From Acinetobacter sp. GSS19 (GTDB lineage: Bacteria > Pseudomonadota > Gammaproteobacteria > Pseudomonadales > Moraxellaceae), in NCBI RefSeq assembly GCF_028621895.1, contig NZ_CP117520.1:186001-250000 (forward strand): DNA of 64,000 bases, in the 5' to 3' direction. The position numbers and the translations under genes were made by a program. This document shows positions 30,501 to 41,302 of this stretch, in pieces. Each line of letters starts with the position of its first letter. Position 1 is the stretch's first letter. Under the pieces are notes generated by a model. It did no database searches and had not been told where the DNA came from. It saw only the letters and a list, made by a program, of their open reading frames with translations.

Positions 30501-31643
30501 CGTATTATCCGCCTGTTGAATAACCAAGTTTCGAATGGTGGTGGTAGCACTAAACGTGGTGACAAACTGTCTGAAGACGTATTGTCAGGTTTAGAGCTGG
30601 TTGATCTGCTTGAAATCCAGCCAGTAGATGAAGCCATTGCTGAGCGTTTATCACAAATTCAAGTGTTCTTGAAAGAGAAGAGCGCAGAAATTGATGAACG
30701 TTTTGCTGAGAAGAAACGCAAACTTTCGACTGGTGATGAACTCACCACGGGCGTATTGAAAGTTGTGAAAGTCTACTTGGCCGTTAAACGTCGTATCCAG
30801 CCAGGTGATAAGATGGCGGGTCGTCACGGTAACAAGGGTGTTGTATCTAACATTCTACCAGTTGAAGACATGCCGCACGATGCCAATGGTGTTCCAGTAG
30901 ACGTGGTATTGAACCCGCTCGGCGTACCATCGCGTATGAACGTGGGTCAGATTCTCGAAACTCACTTGGGCTTGGCAGCGAAAGGCTTGGGTGAGCAAAT
31001 CGACAAGATGCTCAAACAGCAGCGTACGATCCTTGAATTGCGTGAATTCCTTGACAAGATTTACAACAAGGTTGGTGGTGAGCAGGAACAGCTTGATACC
31101 CTGACTGATGAAGAAATCTTGAAACTTTCAGGTAACTTGCGTGCCGGTGTTCCATTAGGAACTCCTGTATTCGATGGTGCGGAAGAGTCTCAGATTAAAG
31201 AATTGCTTGATCTGGCTGGTTATTCAAAAACAGGTCAAATGGACTTGTATGATGGCCGTACCGGTGAGAAATTTGACCGTCCTGTAACTGTAGGTTACAT
31301 GTACATGCTCAAACTGAACCACTTGGTTGATGACAAGATGCATGCGCGTTCTACCGGTTCTTACTCGCTTGTAACGCAACAACCATTGGGTGGTAAAGCG
31401 CAGTTCGGTGGTCAGCGTTTCGGTGAGATGGAGGTTTGGGCACTTGAAGCATATGGTGCAGCGTACACGCTACAAGAAATGCTGACAGTGAAATCGGATG
31501 ACGTCGAAGGACGTACACGCATCTATAAGAACATTGTAGATGGCAACCATTATATGGATCCGGGCATGCCTGAATCGTTCAACGTATTGACCAAAGAGAT
31601 CCGTTCTTTAGGTATCAACATTGAACTGAAAAATGGTGATTAA
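27555..31643 (+). CDS. rpoB: DNA-directed RNA polymerase subunit beta
   Basis: The 1362-residue beta subunit carries the catalytic-centre fork and the rifampicin pocket. The start [33 protein letters not shown] with THKRR (the rifampicin region), [11 protein letters not shown] and the C-terminal clamp region [17 protein letters not shown] are all present. The Asp, His and Ser positions that most often change in rifampicin-resistant strains have the wild-type residues. rpoC follows after 86 bp. Confidence 0.99.
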   Translation: MAYSYTEKKRIRKNFGKLPQVMEAPYLLAIQVDSYRTFLQDGKTPKNREDIGLQAAFRSVFPIESYSGNAALEFVEYSLGKPEFDVRECILRGSTYAAPMRVKIRLIIKDRETKSIKDVREQEVYMGEIPLMTENGTFVINGTERVIVSQLHRSPGVFFDHDKGKTHSSGKVLYSARIIPYRGSWLDFEFDAKDLVYVRIDRRRKLLATVILRALGYNNEQILNLFYEKVPVYLDMGSYQIDLVPERLRGEMAQFDIADNDGKVIVEQGKRINARHVRQMEAAGIQKLSVPDEYLYERIVAENVELRDGSVIEANTVLSHEIMVKLAEGGVKQFNILFTNDIDRGSFVADSLRADTTSGREEALVEIYKVMRPGEPPTKEAAENLFNNLFFSSERYDLSPVGRMKFNRRLGRPYEVGTDQKSREVEGILSHDDIIDVLRTLVEIRNGKGEVDDIDHLGNRRVRSVGEMTENQFRVGLVRVERAVKERLSQAETDNLSPQDLINAKPVAAAIKEFFGSSQLSQFMDQNNPLSEITHKRRVSALGPGGLTRERAGFEVRDVHQTHYGRVCPIETPEGPNIGLINSLSVYAKANDFGFLETPYRKVVDGRVTDEVEYLSAIEEVGTVIAQADSAIGAEGQLTEEFVSVRHQGEFVRMPPEKVTHMDVSAQQVVSVAASLIPFLEHDDANRALMGSNMQRQAVPTLIADKPLVGTGMEANVARDSGVCVIAKRGGTIEFVDASRVVIRVNEDEMVAGEAGVDIYNLIKYTRSNQNTCINQKVLVNLGDKVGRGDVLADGPSTDGGELALGQNMRVAFMTWNGYNYEDSILLSERVLQEDRLTSIHIQELSCVARDTKLGAEEITADIPNVGEAALSKLDESGIVYIGAEVTAGDILVGKVTPKGETQLTPEEKLLRAIFGEKAADVKDSSLRVPSGTKGTVIDVQVFTRDGLEKDDRALAIEKAQLDAYRKDLKEEYKIFEEAARERIIRLLNNQVSNGGGSTKRGDKLSEDVLSGLELVDLLEIQPVDEAIAERLSQIQVFLKEKSAEIDERFAEKKRKLSTGDELTTGVLKVVKVYLAVKRRIQPGDKMAGRHGNKGVVSNILPVEDMPHDANGVPVDVVLNPLGVPSRMNVGQILETHLGLAAKGLGEQIDKMLKQQRTILELREFLDKIYNKVGGEQEQLDTLTDEEILKLSGNLRAGVPLGTPVFDGAEESQIKELLDLAGYSKTGQMDLYDGRTGEKFDRPVTVGYMYMLKLNHLVDDKMHARSTGSYSLVTQQPLGGKAQFGGQRFGEMEVWALEAYGAAYTLQEMLTVKSDDVEGRTRIYKNIVDGNHYMDPGMPESFNVLTKEIRSLGINIELKNGD

Positions 31644-31729
31644 GGCTTAAGCCTCACGAATTTTCAGGTAAACACAATATTTGTGACCCAGTCGGGTGAG
31701 CCAAGCTCCCCGACACACGGAGAAAAAAA

Positions 31730-34700
31730 TTGAAAGACTTGCTCGATATCATGCGCAAAAAGACGGACTCAGACGGTCATGTACCCGTTGAGTTTGACCG
31801 TATCCGTATTGGTCTTGCGTCACCAGAAATGATTAAGTCATGGTCTCACGGTGAAGTGAAAAAGCCGGAAACCATTAACTACCGTACTTTCAAACCGGAA
31901 CGTGACGGTTTGTTCTGTGCCAAAATCTTTGGTCCAGTAAAAGATTACGAATGCTTGTGTGGTAAATACAAGCGTATGAAATACAAAGGCGTCATTTGTG
32001 AGAAATGTGGCGTTGAAGTCACAACGGCAAAAGTTCGTCGTGAACGTATGGGTCACATCGAACTTGCATCTCCAGTCGCGCACATCTGGTTCTTGAAATC
32101 ACTGCCAAGCCGTATCGGTTTATTGCTGGATATGACGCTACGTGATATCGAACGTGTATTGTATTTCGAATCATACGTCGTGACTGATCCTGGCATGACG
32201 CCAATGGAGAAATACCAGCTTTTAACCGATGAAGAATATTTCAACGCGTTAGAAGAACACGGTGACGAATTCAGCGCGAAAATGGGTGCAGAAGCGGTTC
32301 AAGACTTGTTGAAAGACATCGATCTTGAAGCGGAAATTGCACGCCTACGTGAAGAAATCCCACAAACCACGTCTGAAACCAAACTCAAGAAAGCTTCTAA
32401 GCGCTTGAAATTGATGGAAGCGTTCAAAGAGTCGAACAACAAGCCAGAATGGATGGTGATGAACGTACTGCCAGTACTTCCACCAGACCTTCGTCCGTTG
32501 GTTCCTCTTGAAGGTGGTCGTTTCGCGACTTCGGATCTGAACGACCTTTACCGTCGTGTGATCAACCGTAACAACCGTTTGAAACGTCTTCTTGACTTGG
32601 CTGCGCCAGATATCATCGTACGTAACGAAAAACGTATGTTGCAAGAATCTGTCGATGCCTTGCTGGATAACGGTCGTCGCGGTCGTGCGATTACTGGTTC
32701 GAACAAACGCCCATTAAAATCTTTGGCAGATATGATCAAAGGTAAACAAGGTCGTTTCCGTCAGAACTTGCTCGGTAAGCGTGTCGATTACTCTGGTCGT
32801 TCTGTTATTACTGTAGGTCCAACTTTACGTTTGCACCAATGTGGTCTTCCGAAGAAAATGGCACTTGAACTGTTCAAGCCATTCATTTTCGCGAAACTAC
32901 AAGCTTCTGGCCAGGCAACCACCATTAAAGCTGCAAAGAAAATGGTTGAGCGTGAAACGCCAGAAGTTTGGGACGTTCTTGCTTCTGTGATTCGTCAGCA
33001 CCCAGTGATGTTGAACCGTGCACCAACCCTGCACCGTTTGGGTCTACAAGCGTTTGAGCCTATCCTGATTGAAGGTAAAGCGATCCGTTTACATCCGCTC
33101 GTCTGTGCTGCGTTTAACGCCGACTTCGACGGTGACCAAATGGCGGTACACGTACCATTGACCCTTGAAGCACAGCTTGAAGCGCGTGCCTTGATGATGT
33201 CAACCAACAACATTTTGTCTCCAGCCAACGGTGAACCAATCATCGTACCGTCTCAGGACGTGGTCTTGGGTCTTTACTACATCACCCGTGATGCAGTAAA
33301 TGCCAAAGGTGAAGGCATGGTGTTTGCGGATACGCATGAAGTGAACCGTGCTCTTGCAACCGGTCAGGTAAATTTACATGCCCGCGTAAAAGTACGTGTT
33401 CACCAAACTGTGATCAATGACGACGGTGAAAAAGAACATCAAACGATTATTGTCGATACCACACCAGGTCGTTGCTTGCTTTGGGAAGTTGTGCCACAAG
33501 GTTTAAGCTTCGAACAGATCAACCTTGAGATGACCAAGAAAAACATCTCAAAACTGATCAACTCTTGCTACCGTAAATTGGGTCTAAAAGATACCGTTAT
33601 CTTCGCGGATCAATTGATGTACTTGGGCTTCCGTCAAGCAACACGTTCAGGCGTATCGGTTGGTATGGAAGACATGGTGATTCCACCAGCTAAGCATACG
33701 ATTATCGATAAGGCTGAAGCCGAAGTCCGTGAAATCGAACAACAGTTCGAACAAGGTTTCGTAACTGCCGGCGAACGTTATAACAAAGTGGTCGATATCT
33801 GGGCACGCACCAACGACCAGGTTGCTAAAGCGATGATGGACAACTTGTCTTTCACCACTGTGAAGAACAAACAGGGTGAAGATGAGAAGCAAAAATCATT
33901 CAACAGCATCTACATGATGTCTGATTCGGGTGCGCGTGGTAGTGCAGCACAGATTCGTCAGTTGGCGGGTATGCGTGGTTTGATGGCGAAGCCGGATGGC
34001 TCGATCATTGAAACCCCAATTAAAGCGAACTTCCGTGAAGGTTTGACGGTACTTCAGTACTTCATTTCGACACACGGTGCGCGTAAAGGTTTGGCCGATA
34101 CCGCATTGAAAACTGCGAACTCAGGTTACTTGACCCGTCGTCTGGTTGACGTAGCACAAGACTTGGTGATCACTGAGCCGGATTGTGGCACTTTAGGTGG
34201 CCTAGTCATGACGCCGTTAATTCAAGGCGGTGACGTGATCGAACCATTACGTGACCGCGTATTGGGTCGTGTGATTGCTGATGATGTGAAACGTCCAGGT
34301 ACAGAAGAAGTTCTGTTCCCTCGTAACACATTGATCGATGAGAAAATTGCTTCTTTACTTGAAGAAGCGGGTATCGATGAAATCCGCGTTCGTTCAGTCG
34401 TAAGCTGTGAATCTAGCTTCGGTGTCTGTGCGAAATGTTACGGTCGTGACTTGGCACGCGGTCACTTGGTGAACCCAGGCGAATCTGTCGGTGTTATGGC
34501 AGCGCAATCGATTGGTGAGCCAGGTACACAGTTAACCATGCGTACCTTCCACGTGGGTGGTGCAGCGAGCCGAACTTCTGCCGCGAACAGCATCCAAGTA
34601 CGTAACAAAGGTACAGTACGTTTCCATAATGTGAAAACCGTACAGCACGCCAAAGGCCATCTGGTTTCAACCTCTCGTTCAGGCGAGATTGGTATTGCCG

Positions 34701-35923
34701 ATGAGTTAGGCCGTGAGCGTGAACGCTATAAGATTCCATATGGTGCCAACATCATTATCAAAGATGGTGAAGCCGTTGAAGCTGGTGGAATTGTTGCGAC
34801 TTGGGATCCGCATACCCATCCATTGGTTACAGAAGTTGCTGGTAAAGTCCGCTTCTCGCAAATTGCCGATGGCGTAACAGCGACTTCGAAAACTGATGAT
34901 GCTACAGGTATGACCACCGTTGAAATCTTGCCTGTGACTTCACGTCCTGCATCAGGTAAAGATTTGCGTCCAGCGATTGTGTTGGATACTGCAGATGGTG
35001 GCGAACAGTTCTACTTCTTGCCACAGAACACGATTGTGACTGTACGTGATGGTGAAACCATTGGTGTCGGTGACGTTATTGGTCGTGTCCCACAAGAATC
35101 TTCACGTACCCGTGATATTACCGGTGGTCTGCCACGTGTTGCCGACTTGTTCGAAGCACGTAAACCAAAAGAACATGCGATCTTGGCAGAAGTGTCTGGT
35201 ATCGTGAGCTTCGGTAAAGAGACCAAAGGTAAGAACCGTTTGGTAATTACGCCGGATGATGGTTCTGAGATCTATGAAGAACTGATTCCGAAATGGCGTA
35301 CCATCAACGTGTTCGAAGGTGAACATGTGAACCGTGGTGAAACCATTTCCGATGGTCCACAAAACCCGCATGACATTTTACGTCTGAAAGGTGAAGTGGC
35401 GTTGACCAACTACATCGTGAACGAAGTTCAGGATGTTTACCGTCTGCAAGGTGTAAAAATCAACGACAAGCACATTGAAGTCATCGTACGTCAAATGTTG
35501 CGTAAAGTTGAAATTACCGATGGTGGTGATACAAGCTTTATCAAAGGCGAACAAGTGGATTACATCCGCGTAGTTCAAGAAAACCAAGCAGTACTTGCCC
35601 AGAACAAGTTCCCTGCGAAGTTTGAACGTCAATTGATGGGTATTACCAAAGCATCGCTTTCTACTGATTCGTTCATTTCGGCTGCATCGTTCCAGGAAAC
35701 GACGCGTGTGTTAACTGAAGCAGCTGTAACCGGTAAAGAAGATGACCTGCGTGGTTTGAAAGAGAACGTTGTCGTGGGTCGTTTGATTCCAGCGGGTACA
35801 GGTCTTGCTTATCATTTGGAGCGTCGTCGTCAGGAAGCCGAAGCTGCAGAGCATGCTTTAGTGAATGACTTCTCTGAAGTGGATCAAGCTTTTTCTCAAG
35901 CTTTAAACCAAGAGCAATTCTAA
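31730..35923 (+). CDS. rpoC: DNA-directed RNA polymerase subunit beta'
   Basis: The 1397-residue beta' subunit contains the catalytic Mg site NADFDGDQM, the N-terminal zinc finger CLCGK / CEKCG, and the later [13 protein letters not shown] zinc site and trigger loop region. A TTG start at 31730 gives MKDLLDIM, which aligns with the start of the family; ACGGAG lies about 10 bases before it. A good terminator follows. Confidence 0.99.
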   Translation: MKDLLDIMRKKTDSDGHVPVEFDRIRIGLASPEMIKSWSHGEVKKPETINYRTFKPERDGLFCAKIFGPVKDYECLCGKYKRMKYKGVICEKCGVEVTTAKVRRERMGHIELASPVAHIWFLKSLPSRIGLLLDMTLRDIERVLYFESYVVTDPGMTPMEKYQLLTDEEYFNALEEHGDEFSAKMGAEAVQDLLKDIDLEAEIARLREEIPQTTSETKLKKASKRLKLMEAFKESNNKPEWMVMNVLPVLPPDLRPLVPLEGGRFATSDLNDLYRRVINRNNRLKRLLDLAAPDIIVRNEKRMLQESVDALLDNGRRGRAITGSNKRPLKSLADMIKGKQGRFRQNLLGKRVDYSGRSVITVGPTLRLHQCGLPKKMALELFKPFIFAKLQASGQATTIKAAKKMVERETPEVWDVLASVIRQHPVMLNRAPTLHRLGLQAFEPILIEGKAIRLHPLVCAAFNADFDGDQMAVHVPLTLEAQLEARALMMSTNNILSPANGEPIIVPSQDVVLGLYYITRDAVNAKGEGMVFADTHEVNRALATGQVNLHARVKVRVHQTVINDDGEKEHQTIIVDTTPGRCLLWEVVPQGLSFEQINLEMTKKNISKLINSCYRKLGLKDTVIFADQLMYLGFRQATRSGVSVGMEDMVIPPAKHTIIDKAEAEVREIEQQFEQGFVTAGERYNKVVDIWARTNDQVAKAMMDNLSFTTVKNKQGEDEKQKSFNSIYMMSDSGARGSAAQIRQLAGMRGLMAKPDGSIIETPIKANFREGLTVLQYFISTHGARKGLADTALKTANSGYLTRRLVDVAQDLVITEPDCGTLGGLVMTPLIQGGDVIEPLRDRVLGRVIADDVKRPGTEEVLFPRNTLIDEKIASLLEEAGIDEIRVRSVVSCESSFGVCAKCYGRDLARGHLVNPGESVGVMAAQSIGEPGTQLTMRTFHVGGAASRTSAANSIQVRNKGTVRFHNVKTVQHAKGHLVSTSRSGEIGIADELGRERERYKIPYGANIIIKDGEAVEAGGIVATWDPHTHPLVTEVAGKVRFSQIADGVTATSKTDDATGMTTVEILPVTSRPASGKDLRPAIVLDTADGGEQFYFLPQNTIVTVRDGETIGVGDVIGRVPQESSRTRDITGGLPRVADLFEARKPKEHAILAEVSGIVSFGKETKGKNRLVITPDDGSEIYEELIPKWRTINVFEGEHVNRGETISDGPQNPHDILRLKGEVALTNYIVNEVQDVYRLQGVKINDKHIEVIVRQMLRKVEITDGGDTSFIKGEQVDYIRVVQENQAVLAQNKFPAKFERQLMGITKASLSTDSFISAASFQETTRVLTEAAVTGKEDDLRGLKENVVVGRLIPAGTGLAYHLERRRQEAEAAEHALVNDFSEVDQAFSQALNQEQF

Positions 35924-35946
35924 GTTTAAGCTAATGATCAAAAGAG

Positions 35947-35969
35947 GAGCCTGAGGGCTCCTTTTTTTG
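35947..35969 (+). terminator. Terminator of the rpoBC operon
   Basis: GGAGCC pairs with GGCTCC around TGAG, followed by seven Ts. Confidence 0.93.
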
Positions 35970-36094
35970 TTGTGATCGATCTTATCTTTTTACAAAATTA
36001 GCCCCTATTTACTCTAGTTCGCTACATATGCTTACGTATTACTTCATCATTTGATCTTATGCTAAAGAAAGGGAAAAATAAGAGGGAAGATCTC

Positions 36095-36451
36095 ATGAAA
36101 AAGTCTTTAGCGATCGTCTTCATGATGATGACATCCGGTCTACTTTTGACCGGCTGTGAAAGCATGAGTACGGCTGATCAACGGATCGGTGCAGCGGCAC
36201 TAGGTGGCGCTGTTGGTGGTGGCGCAGGAAATGCTGTGGGTGGTAAAGTAGGTGGTGCAATAGGTGCAGCTGTTGGTGCTGGTGTGGGAGCCAATTCGCA
36301 AGGCAGTAGCAAGACCACGACGACGAGCAGTGCAATTGGTGCCGGGATTGGGGCAATTGTAGGTGAAGCTGTCATTGGAGGGAATGCTGGTGCTGCCATT
36401 GGTGGAGCGATTGGTGGGGGGGCCGGTGCAGCCATCCAAGAGAAAAAATAA
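36095..36451 (+). CDS. Glycine-zipper lipoprotein
   Basis: A 118-residue protein with a lipoprotein signal (basic start, hydrophobic stretch, LLLTGC lipobox with Cys near residue 21) and two long Gly/Ala zipper segments separated by a Ser/Thr linker. It resembles SlyB/YMGG-type outer-membrane lipoproteins that support envelope stability. The ATG at 36095 has GAGGGAAG upstream; an upstream in-frame ATG adds 12 basic residues that do not fit a signal peptide. The gene has its own terminator. Confidence 0.8.
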   Translation: MKKSLAIVFMMMTSGLLLTGCESMSTADQRIGAAALGGAVGGGAGNAVGGKVGGAIGAAVGAGVGANSQGSSKTTTTSSAIGAGIGAIVGEAVIGGNAGAAIGGAIGGGAGAAIQEKK

Positions 36452-36462
36452 TTTTCTTTTAC

Positions 36463-36490
36463 AAAAAGCGCTGATCAGGCGCTTTTTTTT
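36463..36490 (+). terminator. Terminator of the glycine-zipper gene
   Basis: AAAAAGCGC pairs with GCGCTTTTT around TGATCAG, with eight Ts. Confidence 0.9.
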
Positions 36491-36851
36491 TCATTCTTAA
36501 GATATATAAAAAACCATAGAAAAGAACCTGTTTAATTTTTGTGATATAAATATCCCTTATTTTTCGAAAATTTGTCTCATTAGTATAGTTTATTTAATTT
36601 ATTCTTAATAAAAAAGAAGTAATTTTATAATGTATTCTGGTTAATAAATCATATTAAATCACTCGGATTAATAATAATTAAACTTGATTAACTTGGTTGG
36701 AATTTAAAACCAACCGTATTGGTCTATTTAAAATAAATATTTATACAAAACAATATATTAAAAATATTTTATTAAATAAGTTAATAATAAGTATTGCCTA
36801 AAATTGAAACCCATGTTTTTATTAATGGTATGAATTAAAGGGGTGTTTATT
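36491..36851 (+). other. AT-rich region before the OmpW gene
   Basis: About 360 bp without a plausible gene, very AT-rich. One perfect inverted repeat is present (GGTTGG 36695-36700, CCAACC 36710-36715). It should hold the OmpW promoter, but no single clear promoter could be picked. Confidence 0.6.
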
Positions 36852-37460
36852 ATGTTAAAACAAGCTGCAGTTATTACATTATTAGGTCTTTCTTCTGCCA
36901 CTTTTGCGGGTGGTTGGCAAGTTAAGGTAGGTGCGAGTGCAATCGCTCCATCTGGTGAAAGTGATTTGGCAGGTGGAAAAGTTCCTAATGTTGAAGCAAG
37001 TAATGAACTTGCATTTACACCATCAGTAGAATATTTCTTTGCGGATACGCCATTTTCTGCTGAATTGCTTTTAGCTACCCCAACATCTCATGATGTAGAA
37101 GCTGGCTCGGTTAAAATTGCCTCATTGAAGCAATTACCACCAACACTCACAGTAAAATATAATTTCAAAAATTCAACACGTTTCACTCCTTACGTAGGGG
37201 TTGGTGCTACGGCATTTATTCCATGGGATGTAGAAGGTAAAGGTCCACTTTCAGCTTCTAAAGTAGATGCTGATACTGCTTATGGTGTAGCTGGTCAAGT
37301 CGGTTTCGCTTACCAACCAAAAGATGCGAAAAACTGGGGTGTGTATGTAGATGCTCGTTATGCGGACATTAATACTGATATCACAGTAGATGGTAATGAT
37401 GCTGGTAGTTTGGATGTTAACCCATGGGTTTACACTTTAGGCTATAGCTACAAATTCTAA
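36852..37460 (+). CDS. ompW: OmpW family outer-membrane protein
   Basis: A 202-residue protein with a signal peptide (cut likely after ATFA, near residue 18) and the OmpW barrel pattern: SVEYFFADTPFSAELLLATP, LKQLPPTLTVKYNF, FTPYVGVGATAF, and a final strand ending in Phe (LGYSYKF) as usual for outer-membrane barrels. OmpW forms an eight-strand barrel with a hydrophobic channel. The ATG at 36852 follows AAGGGG; an upstream GTG would add three residues. Confidence 0.85.
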   Translation: MLKQAAVITLLGLSSATFAGGWQVKVGASAIAPSGESDLAGGKVPNVEASNELAFTPSVEYFFADTPFSAELLLATPTSHDVEAGSVKIASLKQLPPTLTVKYNFKNSTRFTPYVGVGATAFIPWDVEGKGPLSASKVDADTAYGVAGQVGFAYQPKDAKNWGVYVDARYADINTDITVDGNDAGSLDVNPWVYTLGYSYKF

Positions 37461-37506
37461 TAATTAATAATAAAAATTATCATAATAAGATAAGAAAAAT
37501 TGCGCA

Positions 37507-37536
37507 GCCCTATTGGAATAACAATGGGGCTTTTTT
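37507..37536 (+). terminator. Terminator of ompW
   Basis: GCCCTATTG pairs with CAATGGGGC (one T-G pair) around GAATAA, followed by six Ts. Confidence 0.9.
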
Positions 37537-37640
37537 ATTGAATTGAATATTAAAAAGTTACATTCTTTCGTTTAACAAACTTAAAATAAGTCCTCGCTAA
37601 GCTCAGTAGACCGACCGTCTTTAATAAAGTGAAGATAAAA

Positions 37641-37988
37641 ATGCCAAGATGGATAATTTGTATATTCCTGCTGAGTCATATAGGAATATTCACTCAGGCA
37701 CAGGCAGCCAGTTTTCGCTGTGAATTGGCTAAAACCAAAACTGAAGTGAAGATTTGTGCAAACCGTAGCTTGAATGATGCAGATGTGAAAATGGCAACCA
37801 CTTATCAAATTCTGATCCGTCTGGTTCCCATGGGAAACCGTAACATTATTCAGGAAGAACAAGTAAAATGGCTGCATTTGCGTAATCAATGTCTGGGTTC
37901 ATTTCACTGTTTGCAACGTCAATATTTGTTACGTCAACAAGCCTTAGAACTTCATATGAATCGTATTTATCAACAGGGCCCATTTTGA
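37641..37988 (+). CDS. LprI-like (DUF1311) secreted protein
   Basis: A 115-residue protein with a signal peptide (MPRWIICIFLLSHIGIF, cut likely after AQA) and the pattern FRCELAKTKTEVKICANRSLNDADVKMATTY, then WLHLRNQC and a further Cys. This matches the lysozyme-inhibitor LprI-like N-terminal family. Four cysteines in the mature part could make two disulfides. The ATG at 37641 is chosen; a GTG at 37629 would add four residues. A periplasmic role in blocking lysozyme is inferred from the name-giving member only. Confidence 0.65.
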   Translation: MPRWIICIFLLSHIGIFTQAQAASFRCELAKTKTEVKICANRSLNDADVKMATTYQILIRLVPMGNRNIIQEEQVKWLHLRNQCLGSFHCLQRQYLLRQQALELHMNRIYQQGPF

Positions 37989-38034
37989 TGAGCAATGAAA
38001 GTAACAACAAAAATAAAAAATTTATTTTTTAGGA

Positions 38035-38061
38035 TTGAAAAATTTAACAGCTCCTCCATTT
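38035..38061 (+). promoter_or_regulatory. Sigma32-like heat-shock promoter of htpG
   Basis: TTGAAA (38035-38040) and CTCCATTT (38054-38061) are 13 bp apart, close to the RpoH consensus TTGAAA-N13-CCCCATNT with one change in the -10. The predicted RNA start would lie about 40 bases before htpG. Confidence 0.6.
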
Positions 38062-38108
38062 CATAAGGCATCGAATAAATATGACCTGTGAATGTTAAGG
38101 AGTGATCT

Positions 38109-40031
38109 ATGAGTGAGCAGAGCAATACACAACATTATAACTTCCAAGCGGAAGTGGCTCAGCTTCTACATTTGGTGACCCATTCTCTTTATTCTAATCC
38201 TGAAATTTTCTTGCGTGAGCTGGTATCGAATGCTTCGGATGCCTGTGATAAATTGCGCTTTGAAGGCATTAACCATCCAGAATATTATGAAAATGATGCA
38301 GATTTGCATGTGCGCATCTCGCTGGATAAAGAACAAAAAACATTGACCATTTCTGATAACGGGATTGGTTTGAGTCAACAAGAAGCCATTGATAATTTAG
38401 GAACGATCGCCAAATCAGGAACTAAAGACTTTATGTCCAAATTGACTGGTGATCAAAAATCCGATGCCCAACTGATCGGTCAATTCGGGGTAGGGTTTTA
38501 TTCTGGCTTTATTGTGGCAGATAAAATTACCGTTGAATCCCGTCGCGCCGGTTTAGCAACCGATGAAGCTGTACGCTGGATTAGCGGTGGAACGGGCGCA
38601 TTTGAGGTTGAAAAAATTCAGAAAGCTTCTCGTGGTACGGACATTATCCTACATTTGCGTGAAGATGCGCTTGATTATCTCGAATCGTGGAAAGTTAAAC
38701 AGATTATTAATAAATATTCTGACCACATTAGCTTGCCAATCCAGATGCAAAAAGAAGTCTGGCAGGAAGACGAAGCCGCTGAGGGTGAAGAGTCAAAAGG
38801 CGGCCAGATGGTTAAGACGGATGAATGGGAAACCATTAACTCCGCGAGTGCTTTATGGACACGCAATAAAAACGAGATTAGTGAAGACCAATATACTGAA
38901 TTCTATAAAAATCTCAGCCATGCCTTTGAAGCGCCATTGGCTTGGACACATAATCGTGTAGAAGGCAGTACCGAGTATACCCAGCTACTTTATATTCCAG
39001 CCAAAGCTCCGCATGACATTTTTACCCGTGAAGCGAAAGCTGGTATCAAGTTATATGTAAAACGCGTGTTCATTATGGATGATGCGGATAATTTGATTCC
39101 GAATTATTTGCGTTTCGTTCAGGGCGTGGTGGATAGTGCAGACCTTCCGCTCAACGTGAGCCGTGAGTTATTGCAGGAAAGCCGTGATGTGAAAACCATC
39201 CGTGAAGGCAACACACGTCGTATTCTGAACTTGCTGGATGGGTTGGCAAAATCGGAAGATGAAAAAGATCAGGAAAAATTCAAGCAGTTCTACCATGAGT
39301 TCGGTGCCGTTCTGAAAGAAGGCTTGGGCGAAGACTTTGCCAACCGTGAGCGTATATTGAAGCTGTTACGTTTCGCGACTTCAAACCATGATGATGTAGC
39401 TACTTCTTTTGCCGAGTATAAGGCTCGCATGAAAGAAGGACAAAAGGCGATTTATTATGTGACAGCTGAAAGTCTGGCGGCAGCGAAAAATTCTCCGCAG
39501 CTTGAGCTTTTCAAGAAAAAAGGGATTGAAGTCCTGTTAATGGCAGACCGTGTGGATGAGTGGGCGATGAATTTCGTGCATGAATTTGATGGTACACCGT
39601 TACAGAACGTTTCTAAAGGTGCTGTAGATTTGGGTGATCTGCAAGATGCCGAAGAGAAAAAAGCCCTTGAGCAAGCTGCTGAACAATTCAAGCCCGTCGT
39701 TGAACAATTGAGTAGTGCGTTAAAAGACAAAACTCAACAAGTTCGTGTTACGACGCGTCTGGTTGATTCGCCTGCCTGTCTAGTAACAGGAGAGGGTGAG
39801 TTGTCCCCACAATTAATCCGTATGTTAAAGCAGGCGGGCCAAGCTGTGCCGGAAAGTAAACCAATTCTGGAAATTAACCCAGAGCATCCATTGGTGAAAA
39901 AACTGGAAGGCTCGGAGCAGTTTGATGACTTGGCCAATGTGATTTTTGATCAGGCGGTGATTGCAGAAGGGGGGCTACCAGAAGATCCTGCTGCTTATGT
40001 AAAACGTATTAATAGCCTGTTGTTAAAATAA
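38109..40031 (+). CDS. htpG: Molecular chaperone HtpG (Hsp90)
   Basis: The 640-residue ATP-dependent Hsp90 chaperone of the cytoplasm. It has [19 protein letters not shown] and the [18 protein letters not shown]-site helix in the N-domain, the middle domain with [13 protein letters not shown], and the C-terminal dimer domain. AAGGAG precedes the ATG. A sigma32-like promoter is present and a strong terminator follows. Confidence 0.98.
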   Translation: MSEQSNTQHYNFQAEVAQLLHLVTHSLYSNPEIFLRELVSNASDACDKLRFEGINHPEYYENDADLHVRISLDKEQKTLTISDNGIGLSQQEAIDNLGTIAKSGTKDFMSKLTGDQKSDAQLIGQFGVGFYSGFIVADKITVESRRAGLATDEAVRWISGGTGAFEVEKIQKASRGTDIILHLREDALDYLESWKVKQIINKYSDHISLPIQMQKEVWQEDEAAEGEESKGGQMVKTDEWETINSASALWTRNKNEISEDQYTEFYKNLSHAFEAPLAWTHNRVEGSTEYTQLLYIPAKAPHDIFTREAKAGIKLYVKRVFIMDDADNLIPNYLRFVQGVVDSADLPLNVSRELLQESRDVKTIREGNTRRILNLLDGLAKSEDEKDQEKFKQFYHEFGAVLKEGLGEDFANRERILKLLRFATSNHDDVATSFAEYKARMKEGQKAIYYVTAESLAAAKNSPQLELFKKKGIEVLLMADRVDEWAMNFVHEFDGTPLQNVSKGAVDLGDLQDAEEKKALEQAAEQFKPVVEQLSSALKDKTQQVRVTTRLVDSPACLVTGEGELSPQLIRMLKQAGQAVPESKPILEINPEHPLVKKLEGSEQFDDLANVIFDQAVIAEGGLPEDPAAYVKRINSLLLK

Positions 40032-40044
40032 TTCTCTTAGAATA

Positions 40045-40074
40045 AAAAAACCCTGAATATTCAGGGTTTTTTTA
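40045..40074 (+). terminator. Bidirectional terminator after htpG
   Basis: ACCCTGAA pairs with TTCAGGGT around TA, flanked by A and T runs, so it can serve htpG and the convergent minus-strand gene. Confidence 0.88.
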
Positions 40075-40081
40075 TGACTAT

Positions 40082-41224
40082 TTAAAATAGAGCTTCAAGG
40101 CGTAGTAGGGCACTTAAGTAATGGTCGCGGTCTTCCCGATGATCATTGAAATAGTTAAGATCTCCTTGGACATAGAACCATTCACGCCATAAAGGTTGCC
40201 GCCAGGAGACAAATGGCCCCCAACTGTTCAGACGCAAATCACTGTTATTATAAAAACCACCGGTATACAGCCCATAGTTAAAACGGTTGCCTGCAAAAAA
40301 CTGGTGTTGACGGAAAGTACGGTTGTCCCATGTCAAATCATCCTCTTGTTCATCCGCATAAGTCAGATCAAACTGGTTGGCGAGAATTGCCTGGTTTGGA
40401 TGAGCATGAACCAGTTGCAGGTTGGTTCTCAGGTAATTTTCACTGTCAATGCCGTACCGGTAAATTTGTTCAGCATAAAATGTGAAATCATTGCGTAACG
40501 GCCACTCTTTTGAGGCTTTGGCTCGTACGTAGAGATCATCGCCAGAGCGTAAACCCAAGTCGAGTTCAGTTTGGAAAGGTAAACGTGAGGAAAATTCAGA
40601 CCAGCGCAATGCAAAGGAACTGTTTTCTTCGCGGCTGCGTTTTTCATCAATGACTTTATCCGTTTCTTTGTTACGATTTTCATTGGTAATCGCAACGTTA
40701 TTGCTCAGTTCGTTGTCGAGAGAGTCATCACCAAAGACTAGACTAAGCTGGCGTTCTAGGGTCGGTAATTTGATTTTGCCGCGGATCCTTGGCTTGATTT
40801 CGTAGTCATCATATTTATTCCAGCGGTTATCCAGAATTACCCTTAAGCTCGCTGTCCCAGGTTTGTTAGGGTCAGATTCTCCAAACCAGCCATCAATTTT
40901 ATGTGCTGTGTCATCTGCCCAGTGCCGGATGCCTTGTTGTTTTTGGTCAAACCAGGTTTGATTTTCTGTTTCTATTGTTGGTGGCACAATATTCTGGGCT
41001 GACTCGGGTGGCAGAATGGTTGGCGTGGCATCGATCCAGCGTGGAATACGGTCGAGCAAATGGTTGCTCTGATAGTGAGGTTCTAGGTTTGTATCGGTAT
41101 TCGCTGGTACTGGAGCAGGGTTAGCGTAGCTGAGTACCTGTTCAGCCAAGGCAACTGGACTCAATACGCCAAGTAATGTGCATAAAATTCCCTGAGGCAC
41201 AAATCGTAATGTTTTTTTCATCAT
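40082..41224 (-). CDS. Hypothetical outer-membrane barrel-like protein
   Basis: The product (380 residues from Met at 41224) has a signal peptide (MMKKTLRFVPQGILCTLLGV, cut after ALA) and a mature part with many alternating strand-like segments in its C-terminal half (residues 140-380), such as LRVILDNRW, IRGKIKLP, FALRWSEF, and a last strand ending in EALF. The terminal Phe and aromatic-rich strands suggest an outer-membrane barrel. The N-terminal mature part is Pro/Asn-rich and probably periplasmic. No family was recognised. A start at 41287 would put 21 polar residues before the signal peptide and is less likely. It stands alone, convergent with htpG. Confidence 0.6.
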   Translation of the reverse strand: MMKKTLRFVPQGILCTLLGVLSPVALAEQVLSYANPAPVPANTDTNLEPHYQSNHLLDRIPRWIDATPTILPPESAQNIVPPTIETENQTWFDQKQQGIRHWADDTAHKIDGWFGESDPNKPGTASLRVILDNRWNKYDDYEIKPRIRGKIKLPTLERQLSLVFGDDSLDNELSNNVAITNENRNKETDKVIDEKRSREENSSFALRWSEFSSRLPFQTELDLGLRSGDDLYVRAKASKEWPLRNDFTFYAEQIYRYGIDSENYLRTNLQLVHAHPNQAILANQFDLTYADEQEDDLTWDNRTFRQHQFFAGNRFNYGLYTGGFYNNSDLRLNSWGPFVSWRQPLWREWFYVQGDLNYFNDHREDRDHYLSALLRLEALF

Positions 41225-41302
41225 GCTGTAATCTTTATTATCTGTCTTGTTGTCTATAACTGTTGTTGATTCCTTCCCTGAAATCAAGAGCTAACAACAA
41301 AT

